Shown here in pieces: positions 37,489-46,137 of a DNA stretch of 60,267 bases. This stretch comes from Bacillus sp. 165. Lineage in GTDB: Bacteria > Bacillota > Bacilli > Bacillales > Bacillaceae_G. Numbering within the stretch: position 1 is the first letter of the stretch; every line of letters starts with the position of its first letter. Location: NCBI RefSeq assembly GCF_017742235.1, contig NZ_JAGHKQ010000016.1, forward strand, positions 1 to 60,267, given 5' to 3'. Below the pieces are notes generated by a model, which did no database searches, had not been told where the DNA came from, and saw only the letters and a program-made list of their open reading frames with translations. A program made the position numbers and the translations under genes.

Positions 37489-38978
37489 TAATTTATACCC
37501 TTCATTAAGCCTTGAATTTTTGGTGACAGTGCAAGAAGTATAATACCAAGAACGATAGAAGCAGTACCAATTACACCAAAGTACAACATTTCATTTTCAA
37601 GTGTATAGAATTTAACAAGTTGAGCATTAAGTGCTTGTGCACCAGCGCTTGTTAAGAACCATAAACTCATTGTTTGTGCAGAGAAAGCTTTTGGCGCTAA
37701 TTTTGTAGTTGCTGAAAGTCCTACAGGAGAAAGACATAGTTCGCCAAGTACAACAATGAAATAACTTAATACAAGCCATAATGGGTTTACTAATGAATCA
37801 GTTCCACCAAAGTATGCTGGTAGAAGAATAACTAGGAATGATAAACCCGCGAATAATAGTGCTAAAGCGAATTTTTTTGGAATTGACGGTTGACGTGTTC
37901 CAAGTTTAACCCATAACCAAGCGAACACAGGTGCTAAAGTAATAATAAATAATGGATTTAATGATTGGAACCAAGCAGGTGAAATTGTAATTCCTGCAAA
38001 TTCTAATTGTGTACGTTTATCTGCATAGTTTGCAAGGATAGTTGAACCTTGCTCTTGAATTGCCCAGAACATAACACCTGCAATGAATAGTGGAACATAA
38101 GCAATAACGCGTGAACGTTCTGTTGCAGTTGTTTTTGGACTACGGTACATAACAATAAAATACGCTGTTGGAAGTACAAGACCTAAAATCCCTACTAGGT
38201 TGATAAATGCACCGAATGTAAGATAACCAGCTGGAATTGCAATTGCAACTAAAGCTCCTAATCCTACAATAACTATACCAACAGTAGTAAAAAACTTTTT
38301 CTTTTCAGCAGGTGAAAGCGGGTTTGCTATATACGTACCTGCAAGTCCAAGATTCTTTTTCTTTGTAAATACAAACACTAATAATCCAAAGAACATACCG
38401 ATAGCTGCAATACTGAATCCTAAGTGGAAGCTAATATCCATCAAAGATCCTAAAATTAATGGTGAAAGGAACGCGCCAAGGTTGATTGCCATGTAGAAAA
38501 TGCTGAATCCGGCATCACGACGGCTGTCTTCTTCACTGTAAATGTCACCAACAACACTAGAAACATTTGGTTTTAATAATCCTGTACCTAGGACAATCAA
38601 TACCATAGACATGAAGAACATCGCTACATTTCCAGGAATCGCTAATACTAAATGACCAAACATTATAAGAATTCCACCATATAAAACAGCTCTAGAGGTA
38701 CCTACTAATCTGTCGGCTAACCAGCCTCCGATGATACCAGACATATATACTAATGATCCATAAATCGACATAATTGCAAGTGCAAGGTTCTCATCAATCC
38801 CTAATCCGCCTTTAGACACTTCATAGTACATATAGTAAACAAGAATAGCTCTCATTCCATAATACGAGAAGCGTTCCCAAAACTCTGTGAAGAATAGAGT
38901 TGATAGTCCCTTAGGATGTCCAAAGAATCCTTTTTGAGGGACACTTGCTACAATCTTTTGCTTATCCAAACCAGCCAT
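37488..38978 (-). CDS. dtpT: POT-family proton-dependent di/tripeptide transporter
   Basis: A 496-aa MFS transporter with 12-14 hydrophobic segments. It has the POT signature FFTEFWERFSYYGMRA (the ExxERFxYYG proton-coupling motif, ~residues 31-45), GGWLADRLVGTSRA and the peptide-binding FSIFYMAINLGAFLSP. It resembles Bacillus YclF and lactococcal DtpT. The start ATG is preceded by GTGAGG. A good sigma-A promoter lies 180 bp upstream and a possible cre site between them, so expression may respond to carbon source. Confidence 0.94.
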   Translation of the reverse strand: MAGLDKQKIVASVPQKGFFGHPKGLSTLFFTEFWERFSYYGMRAILVYYMYYEVSKGGLGIDENLALAIMSIYGSLVYMSGIIGGWLADRLVGTSRAVLYGGILIMFGHLVLAIPGNVAMFFMSMVLIVLGTGLLKPNVSSVVGDIYSEEDSRRDAGFSIFYMAINLGAFLSPLILGSLMDISFHLGFSIAAIGMFFGLLVFVFTKKKNLGLAGTYIANPLSPAEKKKFFTTVGIVIVGLGALVAIAIPAGYLTFGAFINLVGILGLVLPTAYFIVMYRSPKTTATERSRVIAYVPLFIAGVMFWAIQEQGSTILANYADKRTQLEFAGITISPAWFQSLNPLFIITLAPVFAWLWVKLGTRQPSIPKKFALALLFAGLSFLVILLPAYFGGTDSLVNPLWLVLSYFIVVLGELCLSPVGLSATTKLAPKAFSAQTMSLWFLTSAGAQALNAQLVKFYTLENEMLYFGVIGTASIVLGIILLALSPKIQGLMKGIN

Positions 38979-39043
38979 AAAAAAAACCTCACTTATTTCT
39001 AGTATCGTTTTGCAGTGTCAAAATCTTTTATTAAAAAATAATC

Positions 39044-39058
39044 ATTAAAGCGCTCTCA
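39044..39058 (-). promoter_or_regulatory. Possible cre site in the dtpT leader
   Basis: ATTAAAGCGCTCTCA differs at one position from the cre consensus WTGNAANCGNWNNCW. It lies between the dtpT promoter and start codon, where CcpA would act as a roadblock. Confidence 0.45.
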
Positions 39059-39154
39059 ATTTGCATCTTTAGGTAATTATTTCCTAACTGTGAAGATTCA
39101 GACATTTTATTTTACACCAGATTGTGTACCACCAATTTGCATGACACGTTTACC

Positions 39155-39183
39155 ATATTAAATATTTTTTGAAAATTCGTCAA
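39155..39183 (-). promoter_or_regulatory. Sigma-A promoter of dtpT
   Basis: Minus strand TTGACG, a 17-bp spacer and TAATAT, ~175 bp before the start codon. The long AT-rich leader holds the cre-like site. The remaining ~190 bp up to the ydjO terminator show nothing recognisable. Confidence 0.65.
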
Positions 39184-39376
39184 TACTTTAACTAAAAAAT
39201 ATAATATTCTAAAAAAATATATTTTAATAACAATTTAGAAATTTCATCATTCTTATGTTTATTATTACTAAATCACACCCAATATAAGGTATTTATCGGT
39301 GTTATTATTATTATTTTATTATAATTCATTCCAGATAATGGACTATACATAATAGAGAATATGTAAATATTAACAT

Positions 39377-39412
39377 AAAAAAGCGTTTGGCAATGTTGCC
39401 AAACGCTTTTTT
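39377..39412 (-). terminator. Terminator of ydjO
   Basis: A 17-bp perfect stem AAAAAAGCGTTTGGCAA and complement with a TG loop, ending at the ydjO stop. It can work in both directions. Confidence 0.92.
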
Positions 39413-39413
39413 A

Positions 39414-39605
39414 TTAATTAGATAGAACGTAAAGTAATCGCTCGCCGCTCTTCATTTTAGTGCCGCATAATGGACATTTTGGCTCTTCTGTAAAGGAAAA
39501 GTCCTTACGCATCCATCCTAAACAACTTTCAGCTGGACATTCCCAAACCTCAGTTTGTACCTGTTGACGTTCTTGTTGTAAATCGCTTTTCTTACTCCAA
39601 CGCAT
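39414..39605 (-). CDS. ydjO: Cold-inducible zinc-ribbon protein YdjO
   Basis: A 63-residue protein with a four-cysteine zinc ribbon (CPAESC and CPLC) and the core EVWECPAESCLGWMRKDF, typical of YdjO. In Bacillus YdjO is cold-inducible and often lies beside a csp gene, as here. It follows csp by 71 bp with a hairpin between, so it is transcribed by read-through or from its own promoter. AAAAGGAGTGA precedes the ATG. Confidence 0.88.
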   Translation of the reverse strand: MRWSKKSDLQQERQQVQTEVWECPAESCLGWMRKDFSFTEEPKCPLCGTKMKSGERLLYVLSN

Positions 39606-39631
39606 AGAATCACTCCTTTTGTTTGGAATGG

Positions 39632-39652
39632 AAAAAGGCTGCTAGCCTTTAT
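39632..39652 (-). terminator. Terminator between csp and ydjO
   Basis: Minus strand AAAGGCT-AGC-AGCCTTT followed by TTCC. The short T-run suggests partial termination. Confidence 0.65.
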
Positions 39653-39676
39653 TGGTAACAACCTCTTGTTCAGCAA

Positions 39677-39880
39677 TTATAGCTTTACAACGTTTTTCGC
39701 TTGAGGCCCACGGTTGCTATCTTCTACTTCGAAGCCAACTTCTTGACCTTCTTCTAATGTTTTAAAGCCTTCTCCGCTAATAGCAGAGAAATGTACGAAG
39801 ATATCTTTTCCGCCTGGAACTTCGATAAATCCAAAACCTTTTTCACCGTTAAACCATTTTACTTTTCCTGTTAATGTCAT
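39677..39880 (-). CDS. csp: Cold shock protein (CspA family)
   Basis: A 67-residue cold-shock-domain RNA chaperone with RNP1 KGFGFIEV and RNP2 DIFVHFSAI and the standard [17 protein letters not shown] start. It binds single-stranded RNA and melts structures at low temperature. AGGAGGG lies 8 nt before the ATG at 39880; longer frames upstream overlap the leader. The ~148-nt 5' leader contains an alternating inverted repeat that can cover the start codon (see the leader entry). Confidence 0.96.
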   Translation of the reverse strand: MTLTGKVKWFNGEKGFGFIEVPGGKDIFVHFSAISGEGFKTLEEGQEVGFEVEDSNRGPQAKNVVKL

Positions 39881-40028
39881 GTGAATTCCCTCCTTGGAAA
39901 GTAGATATAATATGTCAGCCCTTAGTTGGGATAAAAAAGAATTCACACATTAGCGAACATCATAGGCGTTCATATCATCCTTTGATGCTTGATAATATGT
40001 GAATTCTGGACCGGAAATATTATTTTAT
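39878..40028 (-). promoter_or_regulatory. csp 5' leader with mutually exclusive hairpins (candidate RNA thermosensor)
   Basis: In transcript order, segment A (40007-39993) reads AGAAUUCACAUAUUA. Segment B (39952-39938) reads UAAUGUGUGAAUUCU. Segment C (39888-39878) reads GAAUUCACAUG and includes the start codon. A pairs with B over 15 bp (one U-G wobble), and B is followed by six U, so A:B looks like a long-loop terminator. B can instead pair with C over 11 bp, covering the AUG and the bases after the ribosome site. Only one pairing can exist at a time. Confidence 0.65.
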
Positions 40029-40034
40029 AACTTT

Positions 40035-40063
40035 ATTATACAACAGTATGGGTCTGAACACAA
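40035..40063 (-). promoter_or_regulatory. Sigma-A promoter of csp
   Basis: Minus strand TTGTGT, a 17-bp spacer and TATAAT (40040-40035). Predicted start near 40028, giving a leader of ~148 nt. Confidence 0.7.
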
Positions 40064-40259
40064 GTTCAGCAAGGGTGACCTAAAATATAGAAGAATATCA
40101 GTGTGTCCTTTTGGATGTAGGGTGTACGTTACCATAGAAAGGAAACGATTTGTTTATCCCACAATAAGAAAAGGCTTAGAGAAAGTTATGAATTTTGATT
40201 CGGTGAGGAAAGAAATTCTCCTACTGATAGACGTTTCACTTTATATCAAGTTCACACTT

Positions 40260-40314
40260 CTTAAGAATTTTTAAGTTTTTTCTATACAAGATCTTAAGAA
40301 TTACTTTGTATAGT
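40260..40314 (+). promoter_or_regulatory. Direct repeats at the promoter of the methyltransferase-two-component operon
   Basis: CTTAAGAATT occurs at 40260 and again at 40293, 33 bp apart, just upstream of a -10-like TATAGT (40309-40314). No -35 is evident, so activation by the linked OmpR-type regulator at these repeats is plausible. Confidence 0.45.
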
Positions 40315-40343
40315 GAACACTGTCATACATTAGGAGGGATATT

Positions 40344-40874
40344 GTGAAGCACTTTCTATATTTTATAAAAGAGTTTGTTAGAACACCGAGAACAATAGGC
40401 TCAATAATTCCTAGTTCAAGAACACTAGCCAAACAAATGATTCTACCAATTAATTTTTCAACCACCAATTGCATTATTGAATATGGTCGGGGAACAGGCA
40501 TATTTACTGAACAACTGATTCAACATAAAAAGGAAGAAACTGTATTATTGTTGTTAGAATCAAATAAAGAGTGTTATGACATACTTCAACAACGATATAG
40601 GCACATAAAAAACATTTATATTGTTCATGATTCCGCAGAATATGTGCAGAACTATATACAACGGTATGGAATCGAAAAAGTCGACTACATTGTATCAGGG
40701 GTTCCGTTTGCCTGCTTGTCGACAGCTGAGATATTACAAGGAAAAGGGGTGTTTATTACTTTTCAATACACTCAACTGAAATTGGAGATGTTTCGATCTT
40801 TTTTTGCTTCTATTAATAAGAAGAGAGTTGTACTAAATTTTCCTCCAGCATATGTCTTCAGTTGTCAGTTATAA
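40344..40874 (+). CDS. Phospholipid-methyltransferase/KsgA-like SAM-dependent methyltransferase
   Basis: A 176-aa class I methyltransferase starting at GTG after TAGGAGGG. It has the N-terminal FIKEFVRTPRTIGSIIPSS typical of bacterial phospholipid N-methyltransferase-like proteins. A SAM site YGRGTGIFTEQL has Arg where Pro is usual. IVSGVPFACL and FITFQYTQLK follow. Compared with relatives I remember, about 12-15 residues seem missing between FACL and GKGVFITF. An internal in-frame deletion is possible and activity is uncertain. It is first in an operon with a response regulator and kinase (15-bp gap), which suggests envelope-stress control. Confidence 0.75.
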   Translation: MKHFLYFIKEFVRTPRTIGSIIPSSRTLAKQMILPINFSTTNCIIEYGRGTGIFTEQLIQHKKEETVLLLLESNKECYDILQQRYRHIKNIYIVHDSAEYVQNYIQRYGIEKVDYIVSGVPFACLSTAEILQGKGVFITFQYTQLKLEMFRSFFASINKKRVVLNFPPAYVFSCQL

Positions 40875-40889
40875 GGAAGAAGGAGAAGA

Positions 40890-41576
40890 ATGGCAGAAGA
40901 AACGATTTTAGTTGTAGATGATGATGAAAAAATCTGTAATCTTGTATCAATTTATCTGCAAAATGATGGTTATAAAGTAATTACAGTGCACTCGGGAAAA
41001 GCAGCTGTGCAAGTTGTAAATGAACAGGATATTGCATTAATTGTGTTGGATGTAATGATGCCAGAGAAGGACGGGATTGAAACATGTCTTGCTATTCGTG
41101 AACAGCACCATATGCCGATTATTTTCTTATCTGCCAAGGCAGAGGATATGGATAAGATCCATGGCTTATCGACTGGAGCAGATGATTATATTACCAAGCC
41201 GTTCAATCCATTAGAATTGTTGGCACGTGTGAAATCTCAGTTGCGGCGTTATAGGAAGTATAATGATGAAGATAAATACTCCTCTTATACCGAAATTGGA
41301 AACTTGAAAGTAAATGAAGATACAAGGCAAGTGTTTGTAGGAGATAAGGAAATAAGGCTTACCCCAAAAGAATTTGATATTCTGTCCTTATTGGTGAGAA
41401 ATAAAGGGAAGGTATTTAGCCTTGAGAAAATTTATGAAATGGTGTGGCAAGAAGAGTTCTACAAATCTGATAATACAATTATGGTTCACATCACAAGAAT
41501 TAGGGAGAAAATAGAAGAAGATCCGAAGCGGCCTATTTATATTAAAACCGTATGGGGAGTAGGGTACAAAATTTGA
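40890..41576 (+). CDS. OmpR/PhoB-family response regulator
   Basis: A 228-aa two-domain regulator. The receiver has the acidic cluster DDDE (10-13), phospho-acceptor Asp54 in LDVMMP, and the lysine in YITKPFNP. The C-terminal winged helix carries LTPKEFDILSLLVRNKGKVFS and ends VWGVGYKI. It is closest in style to VanR/YclJ-type regulators. It is followed directly by its kinase (overlapping stop/start). Direct repeats upstream of the operon may be its own targets. Confidence 0.93.
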   Translation: MAEETILVVDDDEKICNLVSIYLQNDGYKVITVHSGKAAVQVVNEQDIALIVLDVMMPEKDGIETCLAIREQHHMPIIFLSAKAEDMDKIHGLSTGADDYITKPFNPLELLARVKSQLRRYRKYNDEDKYSSYTEIGNLKVNEDTRQVFVGDKEIRLTPKEFDILSLLVRNKGKVFSLEKIYEMVWQEEFYKSDNTIMVHITRIREKIEEDPKRPIYIKTVWGVGYKI

Positions 41577-42997
41577 AAAGTTTTAAGAAAACAATCGTAA
41601 CACGATTGAATATGAAGCTTATTGTTATTTTTATTATTTGTTTCTTTTTTTCTGTTACAACTGTTTCTATTGCTTCACGAAATGTTTCTTTCTTCTATAA
41701 AGAATACGTTGAAAAACAACAAAACCTATCGTTTACTGTGAATCAGGCGGGGCAGCAAATCGAAGAGTCTCTCATACATTCTCAAAATAAAGAGGCTATT
41801 AATCACATTCTCAAACCTTACGCTCAAGATACAACAATTATTTTAGCAGACGGGCAAGGAAATATTCTCTATAAAACGAAGAATGTTACGGAAGATAAAG
41901 TCGATATTTCACGTATTTTAAAGCAAGAGCTTGGTATAAAGCAAAAATATGAGGGGATAGATAACAGTCTCATGGCTGTATATCCGATTAGTTTTTCAAA
42001 GAATATCCTTTACTTGATTATGAAATCTGCCTATGCAGGCGAATATACAAGTGTTGAAAAAATCCAGGAATATAATAGGAGTATTTTTTTACTTGTTGGA
42101 TTAGGTGTATTAGTATTTATGGCCTCTTTTTTTCTATTAATGAACCCGACTGTTAGATATATAAAAGAAATTGAATTAGGGATACGTACAATTGCAATGA
42201 AAAATTGGGATTATACAATACGTATCAGAGGGAAAGACGAGTTGTCTTCTTTAGCAAAAAATATTAACTATATGGCGAACGAACTACAAGAGAAATTTCA
42301 AAAAGAACGTCAAATTGAACAGACGAAAACAGAGTTAATAGCCAATATGTCTCATGATTTACGCACCCCGCTGACGTCCATTATCGGATATTTGAATCTA
42401 TTGCAAATGAAGCAATATAAAAGTGAAAAGGAGCAAGAAGAATATATTTTTATTGCCTATAATACAGCTCAAAAGCTAAAACATTTAATGAATGAGTTAT
42501 TTGAGTATACGAAACTGTCACAACCCGATATAACAATGGACATCCAAGAGGTTGAACTGGGAGTATTGCTCCATCAATTTGTAGGGGAGTATGTACCGAT
42601 ATTTGAGAAAAAGGATTTGTATATGAGGATTAACATCCCTGAACACCCTGTTATGGTGATGTTAGATATAGAAAAAATGGTTCGAGTGTTGGATAATTTA
42701 CTATCTAATGCAGAAAAATATAGCCACAGGCCTTCCGAGCTTATTCTAGAGATGAAGGAAAAAGAGGAAGAGGTTATCATATCCTTATCTAACCAAACAG
42801 ATTCTATGGATACAGAAGAAGTGGAGAAACTGTTTGAAAGGTTTTACCGCCGAGATCGTTCGCGATCAGAGAACATATCTGGCTCTGGAATTGGACTGGC
42901 CGTTGCTAAACGCATCATCGATTTGCACGGAGGAAAAATTTGGGCGGAAAGTCATCATAATGTATTTAGTGTCTATATTACACTCTGTAAACAATAA
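41573..42997 (+). CDS. Membrane sensor histidine kinase (partner of the OmpR-type regulator)
   Basis: A 474-aa kinase. Transmembrane segments at ~10-32 and ~163-185 flank an extracytoplasmic sensor of ~130 residues with no recognised fold. A HAMP-like linker is followed by HisKA with ELIANMSHDLRTPLTSIIGY and a HATPase with NLLSNAEKYSH and GSGIGLAVAKRII. The TTG at 41573 overlaps the regulator's TGA (TTGA) and has AGGG upstream. An in-frame ATG at 41552 is possible but deeper in the regulator gene. The architecture resembles VanS-like kinases; the signal is unknown. Confidence 0.9.
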   Translation: MKSFKKTIVTRLNMKLIVIFIICFFFSVTTVSIASRNVSFFYKEYVEKQQNLSFTVNQAGQQIEESLIHSQNKEAINHILKPYAQDTTIILADGQGNILYKTKNVTEDKVDISRILKQELGIKQKYEGIDNSLMAVYPISFSKNILYLIMKSAYAGEYTSVEKIQEYNRSIFLLVGLGVLVFMASFFLLMNPTVRYIKEIELGIRTIAMKNWDYTIRIRGKDELSSLAKNINYMANELQEKFQKERQIEQTKTELIANMSHDLRTPLTSIIGYLNLLQMKQYKSEKEQEEYIFIAYNTAQKLKHLMNELFEYTKLSQPDITMDIQEVELGVLLHQFVGEYVPIFEKKDLYMRINIPEHPVMVMLDIEKMVRVLDNLLSNAEKYSHRPSELILEMKEKEEEVIISLSNQTDSMDTEEVEKLFERFYRRDRSRSENISGSGIGLAVAKRIIDLHGGKIWAESHHNVFSVYITLCKQ

Positions 42998-43028
42998 GAA
43001 TCACTATTTAGTGATTCTTATTGTTTAC
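42987..43028. terminator. Bidirectional terminator overlapping two gene ends
   Basis: An 18-bp perfect stem GTAAACAATAAGAATCAC and complement with a TATTTA loop. It overlaps the stop codons of the kinase and of the convergent membrane protein. Confidence 0.85.
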
Positions 43029-44893
43029 TCTATGATATTTAATTGTTTTAGAGTTCCATTTTCGTCTCTCACATATTGAATTTTTACAGATGTATGGGGG
43101 AGAAGTACAGGGAAATCCTTATATACGGTATTACCATCTTGCGACACTGTAGTATTTGTAATAACGGGTACACTTTGCGCTGCATTTAAGCATTGGAAAA
43201 GACTGTCTGCATCCATGTTTTTATATTGCTCTTCTAGTAGTATCTTACCTGTAGATGACAACCAATCAAGTATATTAGTTTGTACCTCTATTTGTTTCAA
43301 ATATTGCTCAATTCTTGTAATAAAATCAATGTCCCCTTCGAATAAGGCTGAGGCAAGTTGTACTTCTGCGGATGCCTCTTCTACTGAACGAAAACGATTT
43401 TTAGCATGCAGCATATCAAGGATGGCAGTGCTAGTTATCTTATCTGTAAACCAATAATAAGTATCAGGTGCGCCACCTCCAACAGGATGGGAAGGAATCA
43501 AGTATGTTCCTGTCTCATCTATTTGAGGGGGAGAAATTGTATCTGCCATAAAACTAAAAGAGTCTTGTTCATTGTGTTTAGGATGTTGGTATAAAAATAT
43601 ATTTTTACCATTGCCGCTTACAATCATTTCTACATCACTTAGAAGGCCCGCGTCTCTGCTGAACGATAGGAAGGAAGCGTAGCCGCCATTTTCAGTAGTA
43701 TAGTATGTAGTATCGTTAATAGATGAAGGGTGTAGACGGTAAAAGAAACGGACATCTTTAATATTTTGGTTCCAATCATAAGAAAAGTTGCGTTGTCCAT
43801 ACACCTTTGGTAAAGCGAGCTTCACAGTACCGGTTCCATAAATAGTATCGTATTTTTTTTTCATATTAGGAAGAGATAATTGAATATAGGAACGCTGACT
43901 ATTGTTCCATTGATATGTAGTATAGTTCCTGTCTGATGAATCATAGTAATTGTTAAAGTTGTATGAGATTCCTTTTATTGTTTCTTTTTTTGATATATCC
44001 AAATAGTAAAGATGAACTCCGGTTACACTGAAAGCTCCAAACAGAGAAATGATAAAGAGAAATAAGTAAGAAAAGGTGGTGTGAATAATACTTGGGTTTT
44101 GTACACTTTCTTCAGAAAGAATTGTAAAATACCGTTGATTGCTGATCTTATCCATGACAACCATAATGGCTGCTGTACCAAGGATAGGATAAATAATGAT
44201 AATTATGCTGTAACGAAGAGTTTCTAGCGGCAACATAATTACGATAGCGGTCAAAGCGAGTGTTAGAATCATAAACAACACGGCGAATCCAAATAGAAAG
44301 CTGAACTGTTTTTTTAACCGTTTTGGTGCATCGGAAAACGCTTCAGTAAAGCTGCTGTCATCTAAGACAATAAGATAAGGCGTGAGAGCATACCTCAAAT
44401 AGAGCAATAGTAATAAGAAAGAGAATGGTCCAACAATGGACATGATAAGAAGTATTAAAAATAAAAAGAGTATTTGGACAATAGAAACGGTTATCATTCT
44501 TATAAAATAGTATTTGCCAGTTGCTATCCATGAATATCGTTCATGCCGAAGAGTTGATTGTATTCCTCCTAAGTAGCTTCCTAAGCAAAAGCTCCGCAAA
44601 ATAAGAAAAAGGATTGTGAAAGCAATAGAAATGGGGAAATTCACATCAGTGACGTCGAATAAGGTATACGGAATTTTTAAATCTGATAGTTGCGGCATAC
44701 CAATAGGGATTGCACCGGTGGCTTGCCATAAAGAGGAAGGATTGCCGAAATTAAAAGTGACATTAAAAAATATAGTAAAGCCGTAATAAGCACCAAGACT
44801 AACAAGAAATATAGCCAAAATATCAAGAAATATAGGAATCCAAATGAGCATGGGATAACGGCATACAATATAAATAGCGCGGATGAAAGACAT
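43025..44893 (-). CDS. Large uncharacterised polytopic membrane protein
   Basis: A 622-aa protein that I do not recognise. The N-terminal ~300 residues hold about six hydrophobic segments, including a very hydrophobic run (FLILLIMSIVGPFSFLLLLL). A further membrane segment lies near residue 290. About 320 hydrophilic residues rich in Tyr, Ser and Asn follow, likely extracytoplasmic. The ATG at 44893 follows AAAAGGAGG by ~7 nt; an in-frame ATG 30 nt upstream is inside the leader. It is convergent with the two-component operon and may be functionally unrelated. The layout (membrane bundle plus big outer domain) suggests a surface or transport role. Confidence 0.75.
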   Translation of the reverse strand: MSFIRAIYIVCRYPMLIWIPIFLDILAIFLVSLGAYYGFTIFFNVTFNFGNPSSLWQATGAIPIGMPQLSDLKIPYTLFDVTDVNFPISIAFTILFLILRSFCLGSYLGGIQSTLRHERYSWIATGKYYFIRMITVSIVQILFLFLILLIMSIVGPFSFLLLLLYLRYALTPYLIVLDDSSFTEAFSDAPKRLKKQFSFLFGFAVLFMILTLALTAIVIMLPLETLRYSIIIIIYPILGTAAIMVVMDKISNQRYFTILSEESVQNPSIIHTTFSYLFLFIISLFGAFSVTGVHLYYLDISKKETIKGISYNFNNYYDSSDRNYTTYQWNNSQRSYIQLSLPNMKKKYDTIYGTGTVKLALPKVYGQRNFSYDWNQNIKDVRFFYRLHPSSINDTTYYTTENGGYASFLSFSRDAGLLSDVEMIVSGNGKNIFLYQHPKHNEQDSFSFMADTISPPQIDETGTYLIPSHPVGGGAPDTYYWFTDKITSTAILDMLHAKNRFRSVEEASAEVQLASALFEGDIDFITRIEQYLKQIEVQTNILDWLSSTGKILLEEQYKNMDADSLFQCLNAAQSVPVITNTTVSQDGNTVYKDFPVLLPHTSVKIQYVRDENGTLKQLNIIE

Positions 44894-45219
44894 ACTAGCC
44901 CTCCTTTTTATAAAGTATATCATGGAACAAAATATTAAATGAAATATTTACCAAGATTACAAAAAGAAAATAATACTTTATTAAATAATATTTGAAGCAA
45001 ATGGATTTGAAAGCAGGACTGTCGGTAATTTGGGAGTGTGGGTTATTTTTGCTGGCAGCTATTTTTGTTAGAAGAAATTATTGTTACAAAACAACTTTTA
45101 AGGGGACTATTCATGTTTTGTTGTTTTAATAAAGGGGTATTAGAAAGTTAGAAATGGTTAGGTAAGAAAATATTAGGATGCAAAAAAGCGGCCCTTTTAT
45201 AAGGAACCGCTGCTTTTTA
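44894..45219. other. Intergenic region upstream of the large membrane protein
   Basis: About 325 bp, AT-rich. It contains the promoter side of the 622-aa gene and, at its far end, the qox terminator (45183-45217). I see no other gene or repeat. Confidence 0.4.
45183..45217 (-). terminator. Terminator of the qox operon
   Basis: An imperfect stem AAAAAGCGG..CC / GG..CCGC..CTTTTT immediately after qoxD; A/T flanks on both sides. Confidence 0.7.
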
Positions 45220-45519
45220 CTACATCGCAAATACAATCCAAACAGTTCCTGCCACAATCGTTACGGCGATAAAGAAACTATATGCCATTGTACCTGTTTG
45301 AATTTTCGCATTTTCACTTTCTGTCATATGCATAAACATAAACAATTGTAATCCAGCTTGTAAAACAGCTAAGCCGGTAATAATTGCGACAATCGTTAAT
45401 GCAGGAAGGGATGTGTATAATACTAAAAATAAGGCTGCGAACGTTAGTATTAAAGACATAGCGAAACCGACAACATGACCCCAAGGGAAGCCTTTATGAT
45501 GATTTGTTTGACTTGACAT
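45220..45519 (-). CDS. qoxD: Cytochrome aa3 quinol oxidase subunit IV
   Basis: A 99-aa protein with three membrane segments. The QoxD pattern is FPWGHVVGFAMSLILTFAAL, LQLFMFMHMTE and VAGTVWIVFAM. Its ATG shares one base with the qoxC stop (TAATG), indicating coupled translation. Small assembly/stability subunit of the terminal oxidase. It is the last gene of qoxABCD. Confidence 0.95.
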   Translation of the reverse strand: MSSQTNHHKGFPWGHVVGFAMSLILTFAALFLVLYTSLPALTIVAIITGLAVLQAGLQLFMFMHMTESENAKIQTGTMAYSFFIAVTIVAGTVWIVFAM

Positions 45520-46124
45520 TACAGCATCACCATCCCTGTCATATAAACTAGCGTATAAATAAAGATCCATACAACATCAAGAAAATGCCAATACAAGCTG
45601 ATAATGAACACTTTACGTGCTGTTACAGGAGTCAGTCCACGCTGTAACAATTGAATAATAACCATGATTCCCCAAATAATACCACCCGTCACGTGAGCAC
45701 CGTGTGTTCCAAGTAATGTAAAGAACCCGGAAAGGAAGGCACTGGTTTGCATAGTTGCACCTTCATGGACGTAATGAATAAATTCATCAACTTCCATGTA
45801 AAGGAAGCCTAGCCCTAATGCTAACGTAATGATGAACCATGTAAGAAGTCCTTTTAAGTTGTTACGGCGCATATGATAAATTGCAATCCCGCATGTGAAA
45901 CTACTTGTTAAAAGCAGTAATGTTTCACCCATAACTGGACCAATTTCAAAAATTTCTGAAGGAATAGGGCCGTCAGCTGTTCTTCCGGCTAATACAAGGT
46001 AGGAAGCGAAAAGCGTTGCGAACAACGCGATTTCCGCTCCTAAGAAAATCCAGAAGCCAAGTATATTTAAACGTCCTTGTTCCGATTGGTATTCAAGCGG
46101 AAGGGACTTATCGAGTGCTGCCAT
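45519..46124 (-). CDS. qoxC: Cytochrome aa3 quinol oxidase subunit III
   Basis: A 201-aa, five-segment membrane subunit with typical GFWIFLGAEIALFATLFASY, FLSGFFTLLGTHGAHVTGG and LYWHFLDVVWIFIY. AGAGGTG precedes the ATG. It lies 13 bp after qoxB. Confidence 0.96.
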   Translation of the reverse strand: MAALDKSLPLEYQSEQGRLNILGFWIFLGAEIALFATLFASYLVLAGRTADGPIPSEIFEIGPVMGETLLLLTSSFTCGIAIYHMRRNNLKGLLTWFIITLALGLGFLYMEVDEFIHYVHEGATMQTSAFLSGFFTLLGTHGAHVTGGIIWGIMVIIQLLQRGLTPVTARKVFIISLYWHFLDVVWIFIYTLVYMTGMVML

Positions 46125-46137
46125 TCGTTTTCACCTC

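Noticed and set aside
39999..40274. A 91-codon plus-strand frame opposite the csp promoter.
   Set aside because: It overlaps the csp promoter and leader antisense, lacks a ribosome site and has no family features.
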